A DNA stretch of 64,000 bases, from NCBI GenBank assembly GCA_016165875.1, contig JABBOT010000011.1, forward strand, positions 10,929,491 to 10,993,490, written 5' to 3'. This document shows, one piece after another, positions 20,585 to 33,800 of this stretch. Source of the DNA: Acanthopleura granulata (lineage: Eukaryota > Mollusca > Polyplacophora > Chitonida > Chitonidae). Numbering within the stretch: the stretch's first letter is position 1; the number at the start of each line of letters is the position of its first letter. Under the pieces are notes generated by a model. That model worked only from the letters and a program-made list of their open reading frames with translations, made no database searches and was not told the DNA's origin. The position numbers and the translations under genes were made by a program.

Positions 20585-21655
20585 TAGACATATATTAAAA
20601 CACGTGAAGAACAGATCTTAAGTCAAAGGTTAAACAGAGAACCATTTGCCTCGTGTCTAAACACGTGATTGCATGTCCGCTGACCAGCTGGCCCGGGCAT
20701 AGGACAGAAGAGAGGCGATTTCCACAAACCAACCGAATAACAGAAGGTTTTCATTTCCAGGCGTTTCCTTGCAAAGTTTTGTAGTTATGTGACCTGTTTG
20801 CTAGAAATTTGAGTTTAGACCATAGTAAAGTGCTCAAATTCTCCAGCCTACCCATTTTGAAAGGTGCCTGAAACAGAAAAATAAAAGAATCCAACCCCCA
20901 TTTAACTTCATCACTGATAGCCTTATCCACTATAAACATGATATATACATCAACTTTGATGTGATAATTTCTCGCACCAAACTTGATATATATATCATAT
21001 TTACAGTGGGTAAGGCAATATATCTTAACTGTGCATTCAACATTGCTTTAGCCTTATCCTCGACAGCCTCTTGATTACAATCACCTCCGTCGTTTATTTG
21101 TTTGTCTGTCTGTCTGAACCTTACGCAGGGATATTACATAACGATGAAATTATTATTACATTACACAGTAGGCATTACATTACTCGCTGATCTATGTTTT
21201 GGAGACACAGTCTCGTATGACCGGAAATGAACCTGAGGAGAAATATAGCTTATTGTTATGCTTATTCATAAAATAACAGACAACGGCATGGGAAGTAAAA
21301 CCAAAGCAGGGGCGACAGTGTAATACATGTGGTTGGCAAATTGGCAAACCGGTGAAATCCGGCCTCTTCTCATTTTACCGTAGGCTTTCATGTTAACGTT
21401 TCTAGTAAAGGCATAAATATCAGCACAACGACTTAAAAGGAAGACCGCACAAAAATGTAGTTGAGGTGAGAGAAAAGACCCCTCAAAAATCTAAAAAAAT
21501 CAGTGAAAGTATTTTTAGATAGTTTTTAACGATCTCTTCATTCACCTTAACTTCATTTTTGTGTGGTCTTTCCCTATAAGCAAAATTAGGTAAGAAAAAA
21601 ATCAATGATGTTATATATATATAGGCAACTGGCGACTTAAAATTTGTCTATATAG
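20585..21655. other. intergenic, nothing recognised
   Basis: No gene is seen. The 'ttgatatatatatcatat' palindrome near 20982 and the diverged inverted pair around 21440 and 21560 ('aagaccgcacaaaaatg' against 'catttttgtgtggtctt') are minor structure. Confidence 0.4.
21440..21572. repeat. short inverted repeat, fold-back candidate
   Basis: 'aagaccgcacaaaaatgtag' at about 21441 is mirrored by 'ttcatttttgtgtggtcttt' at about 21552-21571, and 'agttgaggtgag' by 'tcaccttaactt'. The enclosed sequence also has 'taaaaaaatcagtgaaag' facing 'gtatttttagat'. This is probably a small non-autonomous element about 130 bp long. Confidence 0.6.
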
Positions 21656-21664
21656 ATAAGCCAT

Positions 21665-21838
21665 GTGTGTGTGTGTGTGTATGTATGGGTGTGTGCGTGT
21701 GTATGTGTGTGAGTAAGTATGCGCATGTATGGGTGTGTGTGTGTATGTATATGTATATGTATGTATATGTGTGTGTATGCGTATATATATTTATGTATAT
21801 GTATGTATATGTGTATGTGTATATGTATATGTATATAC
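21665..21838. repeat. (GT)n/(GTAT)n compound microsatellite
   Basis: GTGTGT runs grade into ATGTAT and TATATG units over about 175 bp. Open frames on both strands here come from the dinucleotide pattern alone. Confidence 0.95.
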
Positions 21839-22154
21839 TATTATAAATTTTTCGTAAAATTACAGGTGAAAGGCCTGCCAACAAACTGTTTTCGCCGTAA
21901 AATAAACCGTCATAATAGTGGTAATATAAGAGAAATATAATTTCGTGAGAAATTAAATGAGAACCTCACACATATCACGTTTCACCTAATTGCGGGTGTT
22001 TCAGCACCAAAGCGATGGGGCATTAAGTTGTCGTGGATGCTTGTATACGTTCGTAGAATACAACTTGTATTTCTACCAAAATGGGACATATGTCTACGTC
22101 ACATTTTACATCGTCTCTTTGTCGCATAGCCGATCAAGTGTGAAAATATTCAGA

Positions 22155-22445
22155 GTGATGCCTCACTGGAACGGTATACAGAGGACAATATATAGTGCCA
22201 CCCTACAGAAGACAAAATGCTGGCATATTTATTGTGCTGCCAAACTGTGCCAATATATTCGTAGAGCTTCCTCACTGTTACGATTGGTGGGCACCAAATA
22301 CGGTGCTGACATTTTATAATGCTGCCTGACTGGAACTATAGGTGAATAACACTAGACACTGTGCAGACATATTCACAGGGCTGCCTTGCTGGAATGGTAA
22401 GCTTAGGCCACCAGACACAGTGCCGACATATTTATAGTGCAGAAT
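22155..22445. repeat. degenerate tandem repeat, about 58-65 bp unit
   Basis: Blocks like 'gctgcctcactggaacgg' with 'ggtgctgacatatttatagt' recur about every 60 bp, with the gcc(t)NACTGGAA core at about 22160, 22267, 22323 and 22382. The copies are old and diverged. Confidence 0.7.
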
Positions 22446-22741
22446 ATAGCACAGATTCTAAGGCCGAGAATTGAATGAGACCTCACAGACAGGCACGAAA
22501 TCTTCAGTCATATACATATGTCGACCGCCTGGACCACATGACCGATGGGCCTCTTACAAAATCAGAAGTTCGTTGAACGTCACTCTCATTAAAATGAGAT
22601 CGTGTGGCCGCTACTCCAACACGATCTGACTCAATGGCAATGTAAAAATGTTTTCTTTGGGTTCATTCAATTAGCCAATAATTGCTGGGCCTTACTTGTT
22701 GAAAATAACTTACCATAATTACTTCTATAATGGGGAAATAT

Positions 22742-23095
22742 GTATATGTATGATTGGGTTTTACATTGTACTCAGGAATTGTTTCGTTATATAACGACGA
22801 GGAGTCCGTAGAATGTATGTATGTACCGTCTTCTGGTGGCAGGGCGAGTCCACAAGTGTTATCGTCACTGGAACATCATGTCGAAGACACCAGACATGAC
22901 ATCTCACCCAGTCACATTATACTGACACAGGGCTGTCCAGTCCTGTTTCATTCCCTAACCTCTCAGTGACGAGCGACAAGCGAGGCAGCAGCGAGTACCA
23001 TTTTTAAAGTCTTTGGTATGACCGTACCAAGAATTTATCCCAGATCTCCCGACCCCGAGGCGGACGCTCTAACCACCAGGTTACAGAGACTGTCT
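22742..23095 (-). repeat. SINE-like repeat, second family, with tRNA-like head
   Basis: The reverse-oriented tail 'tgggttttacattgtactca' and 'taacgacgaggagtcc' match 1715-1935. The far end, 'cggacgctctaaccaccagg', reads in reverse as a tRNA-like A box (CCTGGTGGTTAGAGCG). Confidence 0.7.
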
Positions 23096-23317
23096 TAATA
23101 GGTGATAAATAATATGAACTAATAAATGAACTGAGGTCACCAAACTTGACACCCAGTCACTGCGCATAGTGACATTTTATTTGGTTCAACCAGCATTTGA
23201 TGGTCTTGCCTTCTTTGCTCAGCGTCAAATGCATAAAATACTAAGGATTCCTGTGGTTTAATCATGAGCTATAGCTCTTGGTTGATGGGGTGGCGACGTT
23301 TCGTTCTGATTATATAT

Positions 23318-23468
23318 TCATTTATTTGATTGGTGTTTTACGCCGTACTCAAGAACATTTCACTTATTCGACGGCGGCCAGCATTATGGTGGGAGGAATC
23401 AGGGAAGAGCCCGAGGGAAACACACGACCATGCGCAGGTTGCTGACAGACCTTCCCACGTACGATTCG
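23318..23468 (-). repeat. SINE family A, truncated
   Basis: Reverse tail 'ttgattggtgttttacgccg', then 'ggcggccagcattatggtgg', 'gttgctgacagaccttccca'; the head is lost after 'cgtacga'. Confidence 0.87.
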
Positions 23469-23827
23469 TCGATTTAATTACGAAAAACTATCAACATACG
23501 GATAAATGAAGAGCAAATAGTTATATATTTATTTTCTTTTACTTATGGAGATGTAGTTCATGTAATGCGAAATCCCGCTTGTCAACATGAATTTACTTCA
23601 GAATTATAGGACTGACATGTGAACACGAGCCTATCTAATACTCGTAAATCTCGTTCTGATGCGTGATTTCTGCTTACATGAATTTCACGCCTATTTATGT
23701 TTAATGACATCGTACGCACGAAGTGTTCCATCCTGGTTTGCGATGGTAGTCAGGTTTGTGGGTGGAGGTAACGATTTCCGATTTTTCATCACTGCATACA
23801 GTTCAGTCAGCTTCGTGGAAAGTGACT

Positions 23828-24145
23828 TTTTGTGTGCACAGTGTGTGTTTGGGTTAATGTCTTCTCACAATCTTCCGACGTTTTGTGTGCACAGTGTGTG
23901 TTTGGGTTAATGTCTTCTCACAATCTTCCGACGTTTTGTGTGCACAGTGTGTGTTTGGGTTAATGTCTTCTCACAATCTTCCGACGTTTTGTGTGCACAG
24001 TGTGTGTTTGGGTTATTGTCTTCTCACAATCTTCCGACGTTTTGTGTGCACAGTGTGTGTTTGGGTTATTGTCTTCTCACAATCTTCCGACGTTTTGTGT
24101 GCACAGTGTGTGTTTGGGTTATTGTCTTCTCACAATCTTCCGACT
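23828..24145. repeat. 53-bp tandem array, 6 copies
   Basis: The unit begins 'ttttgtgtgcacagtgtgtg' and ends 'cttctcacaatcttccgacg'. Copies start at 23828, 23881, 23934, 23987, 24040 and 24093. Copies 1-3 have 'gggttaatg' and copies 4-6 'gggttattg', otherwise essentially identical. All three forward frames stay open because 53 is not a multiple of three and the unit has no stops in frame; this does not indicate coding. Confidence 0.97.
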
Positions 24146-24159
24146 TCTAGCCACGCATT

Positions 24160-25800
24160 TGAATCAGATAAAACTTTACATGTGATAAGTTTCTTTTGGC
24201 CGGTAGCATATATATATATATATATTGCTGTAAAATTACAGCACTTTGTCACAATATACCATATATACAGACGAATAGAGTGCCTTGTGTGTTCTGGCCA
24301 TTAACTGACCATTCGATAAATTCGTGATTTTTAATGATATTTAACAATAATCTATTATATATGCATACATGGATAAAAAAACGAATTCCTGAATTAATCA
24401 CCTCTGGCATGTGAGATACAAGATAAATCCTTTCATTATTTATGTCCACTAACTAATTCCGGATGTAGGAAATAAATACAAAAGGCTTGATTGTTGATTG
24501 ATTTTACTGAGGCCAATTAAAGTACAATAACTCTACTATGAAGGATATACATATCAACGCTTACACAATGCTCGCCATTTTAGCAGGCGGTTTGCAAATA
24601 ACATATTTTTGTAGAATAAAAGAATTTCTGGAGTTTAGGTTTAGTCAGTTATAAATCAGCGCATTGACACACTGACGCGAGTCAAGTCTTACAGACAGTC
24701 ATTTTTTTTAGTTAGTTCAGCTAAATTAGGAAATCCTTCAATAAGCACAAAACATACAGACTTAAAACACGGTCCAAGTCGAATGCGTCATGGAATTCTC
24801 TTTCTTTTTTTTTACACGTGAAGATAACAGTTGACTAAATCGAAATGCCTGTAGATGTTTATAGATTTCATTGGTTTCAACGGCACACTCCGGAATTTTT
24901 CATTTATACTATGGCGGTCCCTTTTATGGGTGGATGGATGGATGGAGCCGGAGTGTCCGATGTAACCGCTGACCTTTGGGAAGTTATTGACGAACTTTTT
25001 CACGTGTGGCTTTCAGATGTGCACGCCATACTGGTGGAGGGAAAATGGTCTTAACGAACGTTACATTGTGCAAACGGCCACTAAAACGTCACCAACCTCT
25101 TACAGTCACTATGAGATGAACCCTGAGCGAGGTGATGATGCTGAGAAATCTTATCTATATGTGTATATTAGAAATCTCTGGCCCAGGATTGCCCAAAAAG
25201 CGGCACAAACTAGTCGAGTGTAACGTCTGCAGAGGGTCTGCACTCAAAACCTGCTTTATTCACGTTCTAAATCTTCAACACAAGCGTATACCAAGTTTTA
25301 TACCATTGGTTCATAAGTTTTAAAAATGTTTGCTTTTACCAAAGGTATCATTGTGTTATAATAACTCGCTGGACTAATCGACCTGGTGATGTAGTAGAGC
25401 ATCTCTACTGCTTGGTGCCCACGAAAGCTGAATTTCTCCTGAAAATTAGCTTTTCTCAAGTGACATAATTTGCTTGATTCTGATTGCTTCAGACACCCAA
25501 TGGCCACTTTAAATTTTTTGTGAAGTTTTGTAGTTCATGTCTGATCAAAAATCAAAAAGTGCTGGCATAAAAACATCATTTTAAGGCCTTCATTTATGTG
25601 TTCCTGAAGATGAATGTTTACAGGCCAATTTTCAGGTGGAATACGGTATATTTGACGAGGGCCAATTTTACGGGGTGAATAAACCATACACAGGGCCTGG
25701 AGGAAACCGTCATACTCGAACAAGAGCCAATTTCACATAGTGATTTCAGTCTAAAATGGTAATCCATATTAAACACTTAAATATGTGCATCTATAATCGG
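24160..25800. other. intergenic, nothing recognised
   Basis: It contains a (TA)n run near 24210 and short open frames without family resemblance. Confidence 0.4.
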
Positions 25801-25807
25801 TATAATG

Positions 25808-25951
25808 CTGACGGATGATTCTGTGTTCAGGCAGTACCATTTGCTGACGGACGATTCTGTGTTCAGACAGTACCATTTGCTGACGGATGATTCTGTGTTC
25901 AGACAGTACCATTTGCTGACGGACGATTCTGTGTTCAGGCAGTACCATTTC
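25808..25951. repeat. 36-bp tandem repeat, 4 copies
   Basis: The unit starts 'ctgacgga(t/c)gattctgtgt'; copies are at 25808, 25844, 25880 and 25916. The 12-codon unit gives a repetitive open frame but no start context or splice support. Confidence 0.95.
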
Positions 25952-26169
25952 AGCCGGGTTTCAGCATTCAGCTCAAATATTTTGTTATGTAAAGAAAAAA
26001 CAAAGAAACAAAAGAAGAAAAACGTACACTTTTGACTTCAGTTCAAGACAGCTGATATCGGTCCCCTGATATCGGACACAACACTCGATCCTATATATAT
26101 ATATATATATTTTATACAGATATATATCGCGTGTGAAAATGTGGCAAATAAAAGTTAAAACAAAAAGTC

Positions 26170-27060
26170 AATAAAATAAAAAAAAAAAAACGGAAGTTAC
26201 ACTTAGCTTTGAATTGGCCAATTGGCCAGTCTGTTTTCGACGTTTCAAGGAGCGCCTTAACACCATTTACTGGGACTGTAACCCAACACAGATATACAGC
26301 GGGTTTATTGTGTTACCTCTTCCATGATGACCGACTTGGCTTACAGAATGAACGAAGGCGGAATGTTCCAAGCCAAGTTTCATTCAAGAGCCTATATGTA
26401 TATATACAGACACGTGATTAACTTATATCTCTGTATAATAGGTGAATGGGTTTTTTTCTCAGGTGGAACGACCTATCTACCAGTTCGAATTCCAAACAGC
26501 CCCCCGACTGTCTGAAACCTTAGTCTTGGATCATTTAACTATACAGGTTATATAGGTTTTGGTGGCCTTCTCAATTACATTCTTCAATTAACTTCTTTAA
26601 TTGTGCCTAGGTTAGACCTGTTGTTTTTATACAACAGGTCTTAATCTACCCCGCCCCACCCCCTGTCCGACTCGCATACCTATCCCTGTGTAAATGTACC
26701 AATATATTCTACATGCACGATGAATAAAATAAGTATATGGCTGTATGTTAAATTCTGTCAACATTTTTAGGTTTGAGAGGTGCTCTCGCGGCATTCGAGA
26801 CCCTCCCGTAGGGATCCTCCTAAGTAATTCACTGAACCACATTATCAGCGCGTCGTGTCTGCGAGCCATCACACAGGTAAATAAACGATCGCCAGCTTTT
26901 ACCTGGTATTTTACTGTAGGCATGCTGATATATATGGTCTGTCACTGACGGTCTAAAGTGATCTTCAGCAGGCACACCGGAAGATGAGTCGATGGGACAG
27001 GTAATGACACCTTAGTTATATTGAGTGGATATTTTACAATCTTCATGCATCATGTTACAC
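26170..27060. other. upstream intergenic region of the MyTH4-FERM gene
   Basis: It holds an (AT)n run at 26093-26112 just before it and an inverted 'acctgttgtttttatacaacaggt' hairpin near 26617-26640. I see no gene. Confidence 0.4.
26617..26640. repeat. small hairpin (9-bp arms)
   Basis: 'gacctgttg' and 'caacaggtc' face one another across 'tttttata', forming a stem-loop. The context gives no function. Confidence 0.6.
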
Positions 27061-27369
27061 CTGGGCGCCCGAGTGTTGCGCAGCGAGAGGAAGTACGGCC
27101 CTGAGTCAATCAATGTTACCGGGACTCTGTGAGGACTGAGCGGGCGGAGGGCAGCGCGGACGAAGCCGTGCGTGCCCAAAAACAAAGGAGCCGTGCTCGT
27201 TCAAAGGGATCGTTGCCTGACCAGCCTGCACCGTGTGGTGGAGAACACCCGCAGTAATACGAGTTGCAATGCCAAAAGAGACTCCGAACTAAACCTGGAA
27301 TCTTGAGTAATAACCTGATGGGAAGGCGTGCTCAGTTCTAGGTATTCACGTGTCTATTTCTCGAAGATG

Positions 27370-27377
27370 TATATAAA
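27370..27377 (+). promoter_or_regulatory. TATA box of the MyTH4-FERM gene
   Basis: TATATAAA lies 348 bp upstream of the first ATG of the MyTH4-FERM gene, in a stretch (27,060-27,700) that is richer in G+C and CpG than its surroundings. A start site near 27,400 would give a 5'UTR of about 315 nt on the same exon as the ATG. Confidence 0.55.
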
Positions 27378-27717
27378 CCCTACTGTGGCTGGGGTCGTGT
27401 AAGAAAATTTGACTGGTGTCTCTGGTCGCGTTGAGTGTAGCCAGGGCGAGTAAGCGGAGAAGTACACCTGGATCCTTTAACTAACCCGGCCGAAGGTTGG
27501 CCTGTAATCACTTACACGTGTGCAGGCATTTATACAGAGACAAGTCATAGTGATCTAGTGAGTGTTTCAGCAGGCTATCCGTGTTGGTGTGTGTGTCAAT
27601 ACTGCTCCCGCTACCTGTCTCACCTGGTCTGAGGGGGTCAGGGTGGGGACTCACCTATGTGATGTGCCCCAGATGTAACACAGGTAGAGAGGTTTACGTC
27701 AGGTGTTCGTGATAAGT

Positions 27718-27801
27718 ATGGACGCCCAAACGGAACAATGCGCTGTTTCTACGGAGATCGAGGCCAATGGATCTAGGCAGAAAGTCGTCATCAGAAGTAA
27801 A
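27718..27801 (+). CDS. MyTH4-FERM gene, first coding exon
   Basis: ATG at 27718 after an in-frame TAG at 27685; 28 codons from [20 protein letters not shown] to VVIRSK; strong donor AAA|GTAAGTATA at 27802, phase 0. The following exon continues with a similar basic, Ser-rich composition. This is the least certain exon, since it is linked by an 18-kb intron and has no known homologue. Confidence 0.6.
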
Positions 27802-30800
27802 GTAAGTATAGCTGTCTTTTTATCAATTTAATATTAACCAGCTATTGCTTAAATTGGAAAAAAAGCGTAATGTTTTACTTTATCACAGCAAATAACACGG
27901 CTCAACCCAATTTAAGGACACATTTGTAAATTTATGCATTTCATGACAGCTTTAGGTTTTACCTACATTTACCAAATGGATGGAATTAAATGGTAACGCA
28001 GGAATGGAAATCGGTTGGGGGAAGGAGGTGGGAGGGGATAACAATGGCAGCTTGCGAAGAATATCTTGACAATTTTCTGACGGAATCCGTACTCGAACCT
28101 GCTACGTTCTGTGTTATAGGGCTAATGCTGTGTGGATCCACTACAGAACTCTGCTTAACCCTGGCTTACAGAAAAATTTTTTATATATAATGACAGCTAC
28201 AGCAGGAAGCTCACCCTTGACGTTTATAAGTTGTCATGAAGATAATATATGTAATACATATCTAATAATATCCACCTGTTGACTGATTCTACAGCCTGAA
28301 AACGAAAATGAAAGCTGTCGACCTTAATGTTATTACGTCTCTTTGTGTTTTTATCTCATTAAATCTGTACTAGTTGTAACGGCATCTCCTTTCTAAAAGT
28401 AGAATAAAAGAGGTGGAAGGAAAGGAAAAATAGAATTCCCTCGTTATCGTATAGATTAATAGCCAGCTAAGCGTATACATATACACCCAGTTGTGTGTGT
28501 CTATACCCGCTGGGCCTATATAACATTATGTAGATATACCTGGGCAACCCCATCAATAGCCAGGTACACAAACACATACCTGTACACAGCATGTCACACC
28601 TGAACAGGTAGGGATTGTGTATTTACAGTAGGCTTCTGTATCATTCCGATACAGTGTCACCTTGTACCTCACTCCGTGTTACGGTGCGTTATGTATACCG
28701 TAGCCTATACTGTCGTGTTTATGCGATGTTATGTGTTTGACGTGGTCCTGCTAGATTCTGTTTTATGCGCAATGCCATGCATATGAAAAATATGTCGAAT
28801 GCAATGCTACCTGTATATATTTAAGTGGATTCTGTTGTAGGTTATATGCGATGCATTTCTGACGTGTAAGCAATGACATATGGCATATGTATTTGATTCT
28901 GTTGTACATGTACAGTGCTATGTAGAACATAGCTTATATGTCGAGTGCAATATGTTACATGTATATAATGTGGTGGATTCTATTGTAGGTTATATGCGAC
29001 GCTATTCTGATGTATACAAGCGTTATTTTGTGGCCTACTGGATTCTGTTGTATGTGCAATATTATGTAAAACATGCTTATGATGTCGAATGTGGTGTTAT
29101 AACACGTAGTGGATTCTGTTGTAGGTGCAATGCTCTTCTGCCGTATATGCAATGCAATTCTGCCGTATGCGTTGGGATATGGCGAAGTAGATTCTGTTGT
29201 ATGTTCGATATTCTGTAAAACATACACATGTAGTTTATACTGTCGAATGCAGTGTTATATGCAGGAGTGTAATCTGTTGTATATGCGATGAGAGGTCGAG
29301 CATACGCTGTTCTGTCATACACCATGTTATTTGGCCTATTCGATTTTGTAGCATATGTTATGTGTAGCAAATGCATCACTGTTGTGTGCCAAGTTACGTG
29401 ATGTATAGGCGGTAGTATGTGGCGTAGTCGATTCTGTCTGGTATGCTATATTCTGCATAGAGCATATGGTCTGTACTGTTAACAGAGTGTCAGTGCTCAA
29501 AAGTTCCCATATCATCCATTAAAGACATAGGTATTGATTACACTTTGCAAATAAAGTTTTCGTCAGTCAGTTCAACGCTTCTATCGGAGATACTGCTGCA
29601 GTCTGGATATGGCACCGAATGAAACAATCTGATAACTTGCACACTGCTAGCAGTGACTTCAAACATCCCACAACCATCCCCCTAGACTTCAACAGCTCAG
29701 GATGTAGTTACCACTGTGGTCGATGGAACTAATGCCTTATGCCACTTGATCACCACGAGCCGACTCCTAGCACTCTCCTAGCATTTTCTTACCATTTTCT
29801 TACCATTTTCCTACCATTCTCCTAGCCCTCATCAGCTCAGGATGTAGTTACCACTGTGGCCGGTGATGCCTTATGCCAATGACTCACTATAAGCCGATTC
29901 CTAGCATTCCACAACGAGTCCCCTACCATTCCCCTAGTCCTCATCAGCACAGGATGTAGTTACCACTGTTGTCGGTGGATATGATGCTTTATGCCAATGG
30001 CTTCCCACAGGCCGACTCCTAACATTCCACGACCATTCCCCCAGCCTTCATCAGCACAGGATGTAGTTACCACAGTGGTCGGTGGGTATGATTCCTAATG
30101 CCACTGGCTTACCACAAGCGGACTCCTAGCATCCCACGACCATTCCCATAGCCTTCATCTGCTCAGGATGTAGTCACCACTGTGGTCGGTGGATATGATG
30201 TCTTATGCTAATGGCTTACCACATCTGGACTAATGGCATTCCCCTACCGTTCACATGGCCGTCATCATATCAGGGTGCAGTTAAAAACACTGTGATTGTT
30301 GGGTAATGCCTCAGGCTTACCAGAAACTAAGCTCCAGCATTCTACTACCATTGCCCTAGCCTTCATCTCCAGAGGTTGTGGAGTCATTGCCCTTGTCTGT
30401 CAATATGTTAGAGCTCTAGCATACGGGGGGGAGGGGGGGCAGCCTCCTAGAATTTGATTATCATTTGACCAGCTTTCATTTGTTAAAAGGCGTACGGTCT
30501 GGCTATGGTGTCTTATGCCACCACCCAACCAGTGGCACACTTGTAGCCAGATTCACTTTAAGAGCCTTAATCAGCTGAACATGCACTTTTTAGACTCCAT
30601 ACAACGACTGGCATAACTTTTTTCTACACAATATTAATGCAGTTGCAGTTTTCGTGAATGCAGAACACTAACTAAAAGTTAACGAATTCGTTTCCATGAA
30701 CGGATTATAGGCTATATGACACATTGCTTATTTGAAAACAGAAAACAAAAGCTGCTTAGAACGAATGAGTGGATATATGTATATATGAAACTCCGCATGG

Positions 30801-33800
30801 GAACTGTAAATAAACGTGAGACGGATTTCATCAAGCAGACTGACATGCATTTCGAACATTCCATGTGCATACACACGCATAAAAACTGTAAGAGGGTTCA
30901 CTTTAGTTTAAGTCCCCCTCTCTCTCTTTAAGTTTGGATAATTAAGAGCCTGGAGGTGTTTTGTTTATATATAGATGTTTCAGAATACAGTGATAGCTCG
31001 TGGACTCGTCACCTCTGCGATGTCCGCTAAAAAGCGTCACCTAATCACCTCAGACTAAAATAGAACGTTTTTTTTACAACCTTGGCGAAGAGAGACAAAG
31101 TTGTACGGTTATGTGCAATGATGTGAGAGAGATGATGAACTTTTCTCACGAATATGCAGAAGACTGTAGACTTATTCGGACTACTGTTCCGATAGCTAAG
31201 CTGTGATGAGACCCCAGTAGGCCTACTTGCAGGGGATTTTATCTGAATTCTTTGAACAAAGGCGTTCAAAAACAGCTAAAATAATGCCATATTATGTACT
31301 GGTATTATAAATTCTCTAATTATGACCAACAGGCCCAAGTTTCATGGTGTGGTTTTTATGGCCTCTCTCCTTTGCATAATTGGGGAATTAACCTTTTCAG
31401 TCTTCCATCTTTCCTTTTCTTATCGGAAACGTTAATCTTGACATAGTTATTTTGCATAATTTTTCGAAAAACCTTTAACTTTGGAGAGTTGACTGTACGC
31501 GCAAACTTTGCGTGCCAGGCAGACCGTCTTTACCTCCCGGTGTAGAGAGTCAAAACTTCAGGGTCACATGCACCCATACCACTGACACACAGAACCATAA
31601 AAAAAAATCCTCTTCCGTCCTTATCCCCAATGGCTGGCGGGTATACTTGGCATGGGTTGGGCCCTTACACGTACGTGGTTATCCATGTCTAGGCTCTGCT
31701 CCAGTGGTTACGTTCAATGGTTGTATGTGTGTAGGTCTATACAAGTCTGTTGAATGCTGTTGTAACGCGTACCTGTGCGCTGTAACCACGAAACACATAT
31801 CAATATCCTAATATGCATTTTATTACTCTGGTATACAGATTCTTACAGAGCGCCTGGAAAATAACTTTGAACATAATCGTGCCTTGCACGCAGGGTGGAT
31901 TTGTAGGTTCCGGCCTGCCACTACCTCATGGTTCCATGGTCAGTGATGGTTGTTGACAGTAAGTGGTCGTTGACGATCATGGTGTCGTTTGTGGAGCCCT
32001 GTGTTTGTTGAAGACCACAAAATTGGGTACAAGTTTGCACAGGCTATATACGTCACACAAAAGAAAATTCTTCATTAACTTGCCAAAGAATGGCTTATCC
32101 TGGACACTGCGGTTTCTTCCAGTCACAAAACTGAGCGCCCTCTTATATAAAAGAAAAATTCAATTGCAAAACTTAAAAATGGTGTTTAGCCATCAGGCAG
32201 TCAATCAATCAAACGGCACTGGTTTGTACGCAAACTGCATGATGGACAGCTACATAAGCATATAGTGATTTGGGTTATGGTTGTCTAGGAAGTCATTTGC
32301 AGGGCTTAGCCTAACCATAAATTTGACCAACGTTTCATGACTGTGAAATAGTCGTTATGGAGTTAAGTGAAGTGAAACAACATAATGTAATAAATTTATC
32401 AAAGATATTTACCAGCAGTCTTGCATTTTCTTAATTTTGCATTGAAACAGGAATAACATAATATTTTTCATGACAGTGAATTCAGGCTCAAATTTTGCCA
32501 AGTGTAAATTTGTAAAGCTTGCATCCAGGAACCTTAAGAACCATGTATCGCTGGTGGAACCTTTCGTTAAATTAATTTTATAACAGTTTTGTGTCGAAAC
32601 AAATGGTTCTGTGCAGTTAAAAGTGGTTTCTGTTGAGAAAGAGTTTACTGTGACATCAGTTGGTGTAGTTTTACAGCATAAACCTGAGTGCCAGTTCAGA
32701 TTATCCAGCGCATTCTTCTGTAGATGAAGAGGTATTTGTATGTGTACGGTAATATCTGTATGTCTGCTCCACTTGTCTTTGTAAAGTGATGGTATTATGC
32801 ATACCTCTGTTATAAAATACGGTAATGTATTGTGTAAACGTACACTTCTGACGTAGATGTATTACTTTTAACAGAAAGTCATTTGTCTTAGTGTTGCCAG
32901 AAAGCATTCTGAAATATAACATAGTACTGTGTCGTATTCAGCATAATACTTCAAAGGCTGATAGTACATAGATCTTTATGTTAATAGAGTATGTGTGCTA
33001 CAGTATATTTAACAGAACCATCTCTTTTACATAGCAGAATATACATTCTTTTCGTCACCCAGACTTTCCGTTAAATTTAACAGGCTATTGTTTTGGGAGT
33101 ACAGGGATTTTATACAATGTTAGTAAGGCAATGGGCTCAATATTCGACCACTTTGTCCGTCATACAATGCTGACCGATACGTTTGATTGGCCAGGTGGAA
33201 AAAAAATCACTCAGCCTTAGCACAACGTATGCAGCTATAGGTATTTCGCCTTTTAGTTCACGTTACCCGACCTTGAATAATGTCAGCTATTTGACTGCGT
33301 CTATTTCGGTGTTGACCACTCGCTATGTACTGGAGATCGTGCCGTGTATAACCGTACGACATATCAAGCTTAACTCCAGCTTTTCATGATTCTTTATGAA
33401 AGCCAACCATTGTCTGACCTAATCTACCTGTCATTTATCTCTGGTTGAAGTGTCAAACGCCAGAAGTTGACTTTTAAGTTATCCGTCTGTTTGTCTGTTT
33501 GCCCGTCCACTCATCAAATGGCTCTATAAATAAACGTCCTCTGTAAACTGAGGTTGAAAGGTCAGTGCTGCAAAATAACCTCCAAATCCCACGATTTGCT
33601 TTTCTCAAAAACTAAAAGACCAATCTATTTTACGCTTTTCTAAATATGTGAATTTGTATTTTTCTCACTTCTTTTCGAAAGCTCGTTTAGAGTAAACCTA
33701 TCAATGTTAGTCCATGATCAATCAAGTAACAGTTGGTTTGGTAAAAAGTTTAAACTGTCAAAACGACCTTTTTTAACCTCCAGTTCAAAAGAGGTTTTAC

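Noticed and set aside
23828..24145. CRISPR-like array
   Set aside because: The units are contiguous 53-bp direct repeats without unique spacers, in animal DNA.
26985..27001. Alternative first exon (ATG AGT CGA TGG GAC AG then GTAATG)
   Set aside because: A possible donor follows a short frame, but it would join exon 2 out of phase and lacks other support.
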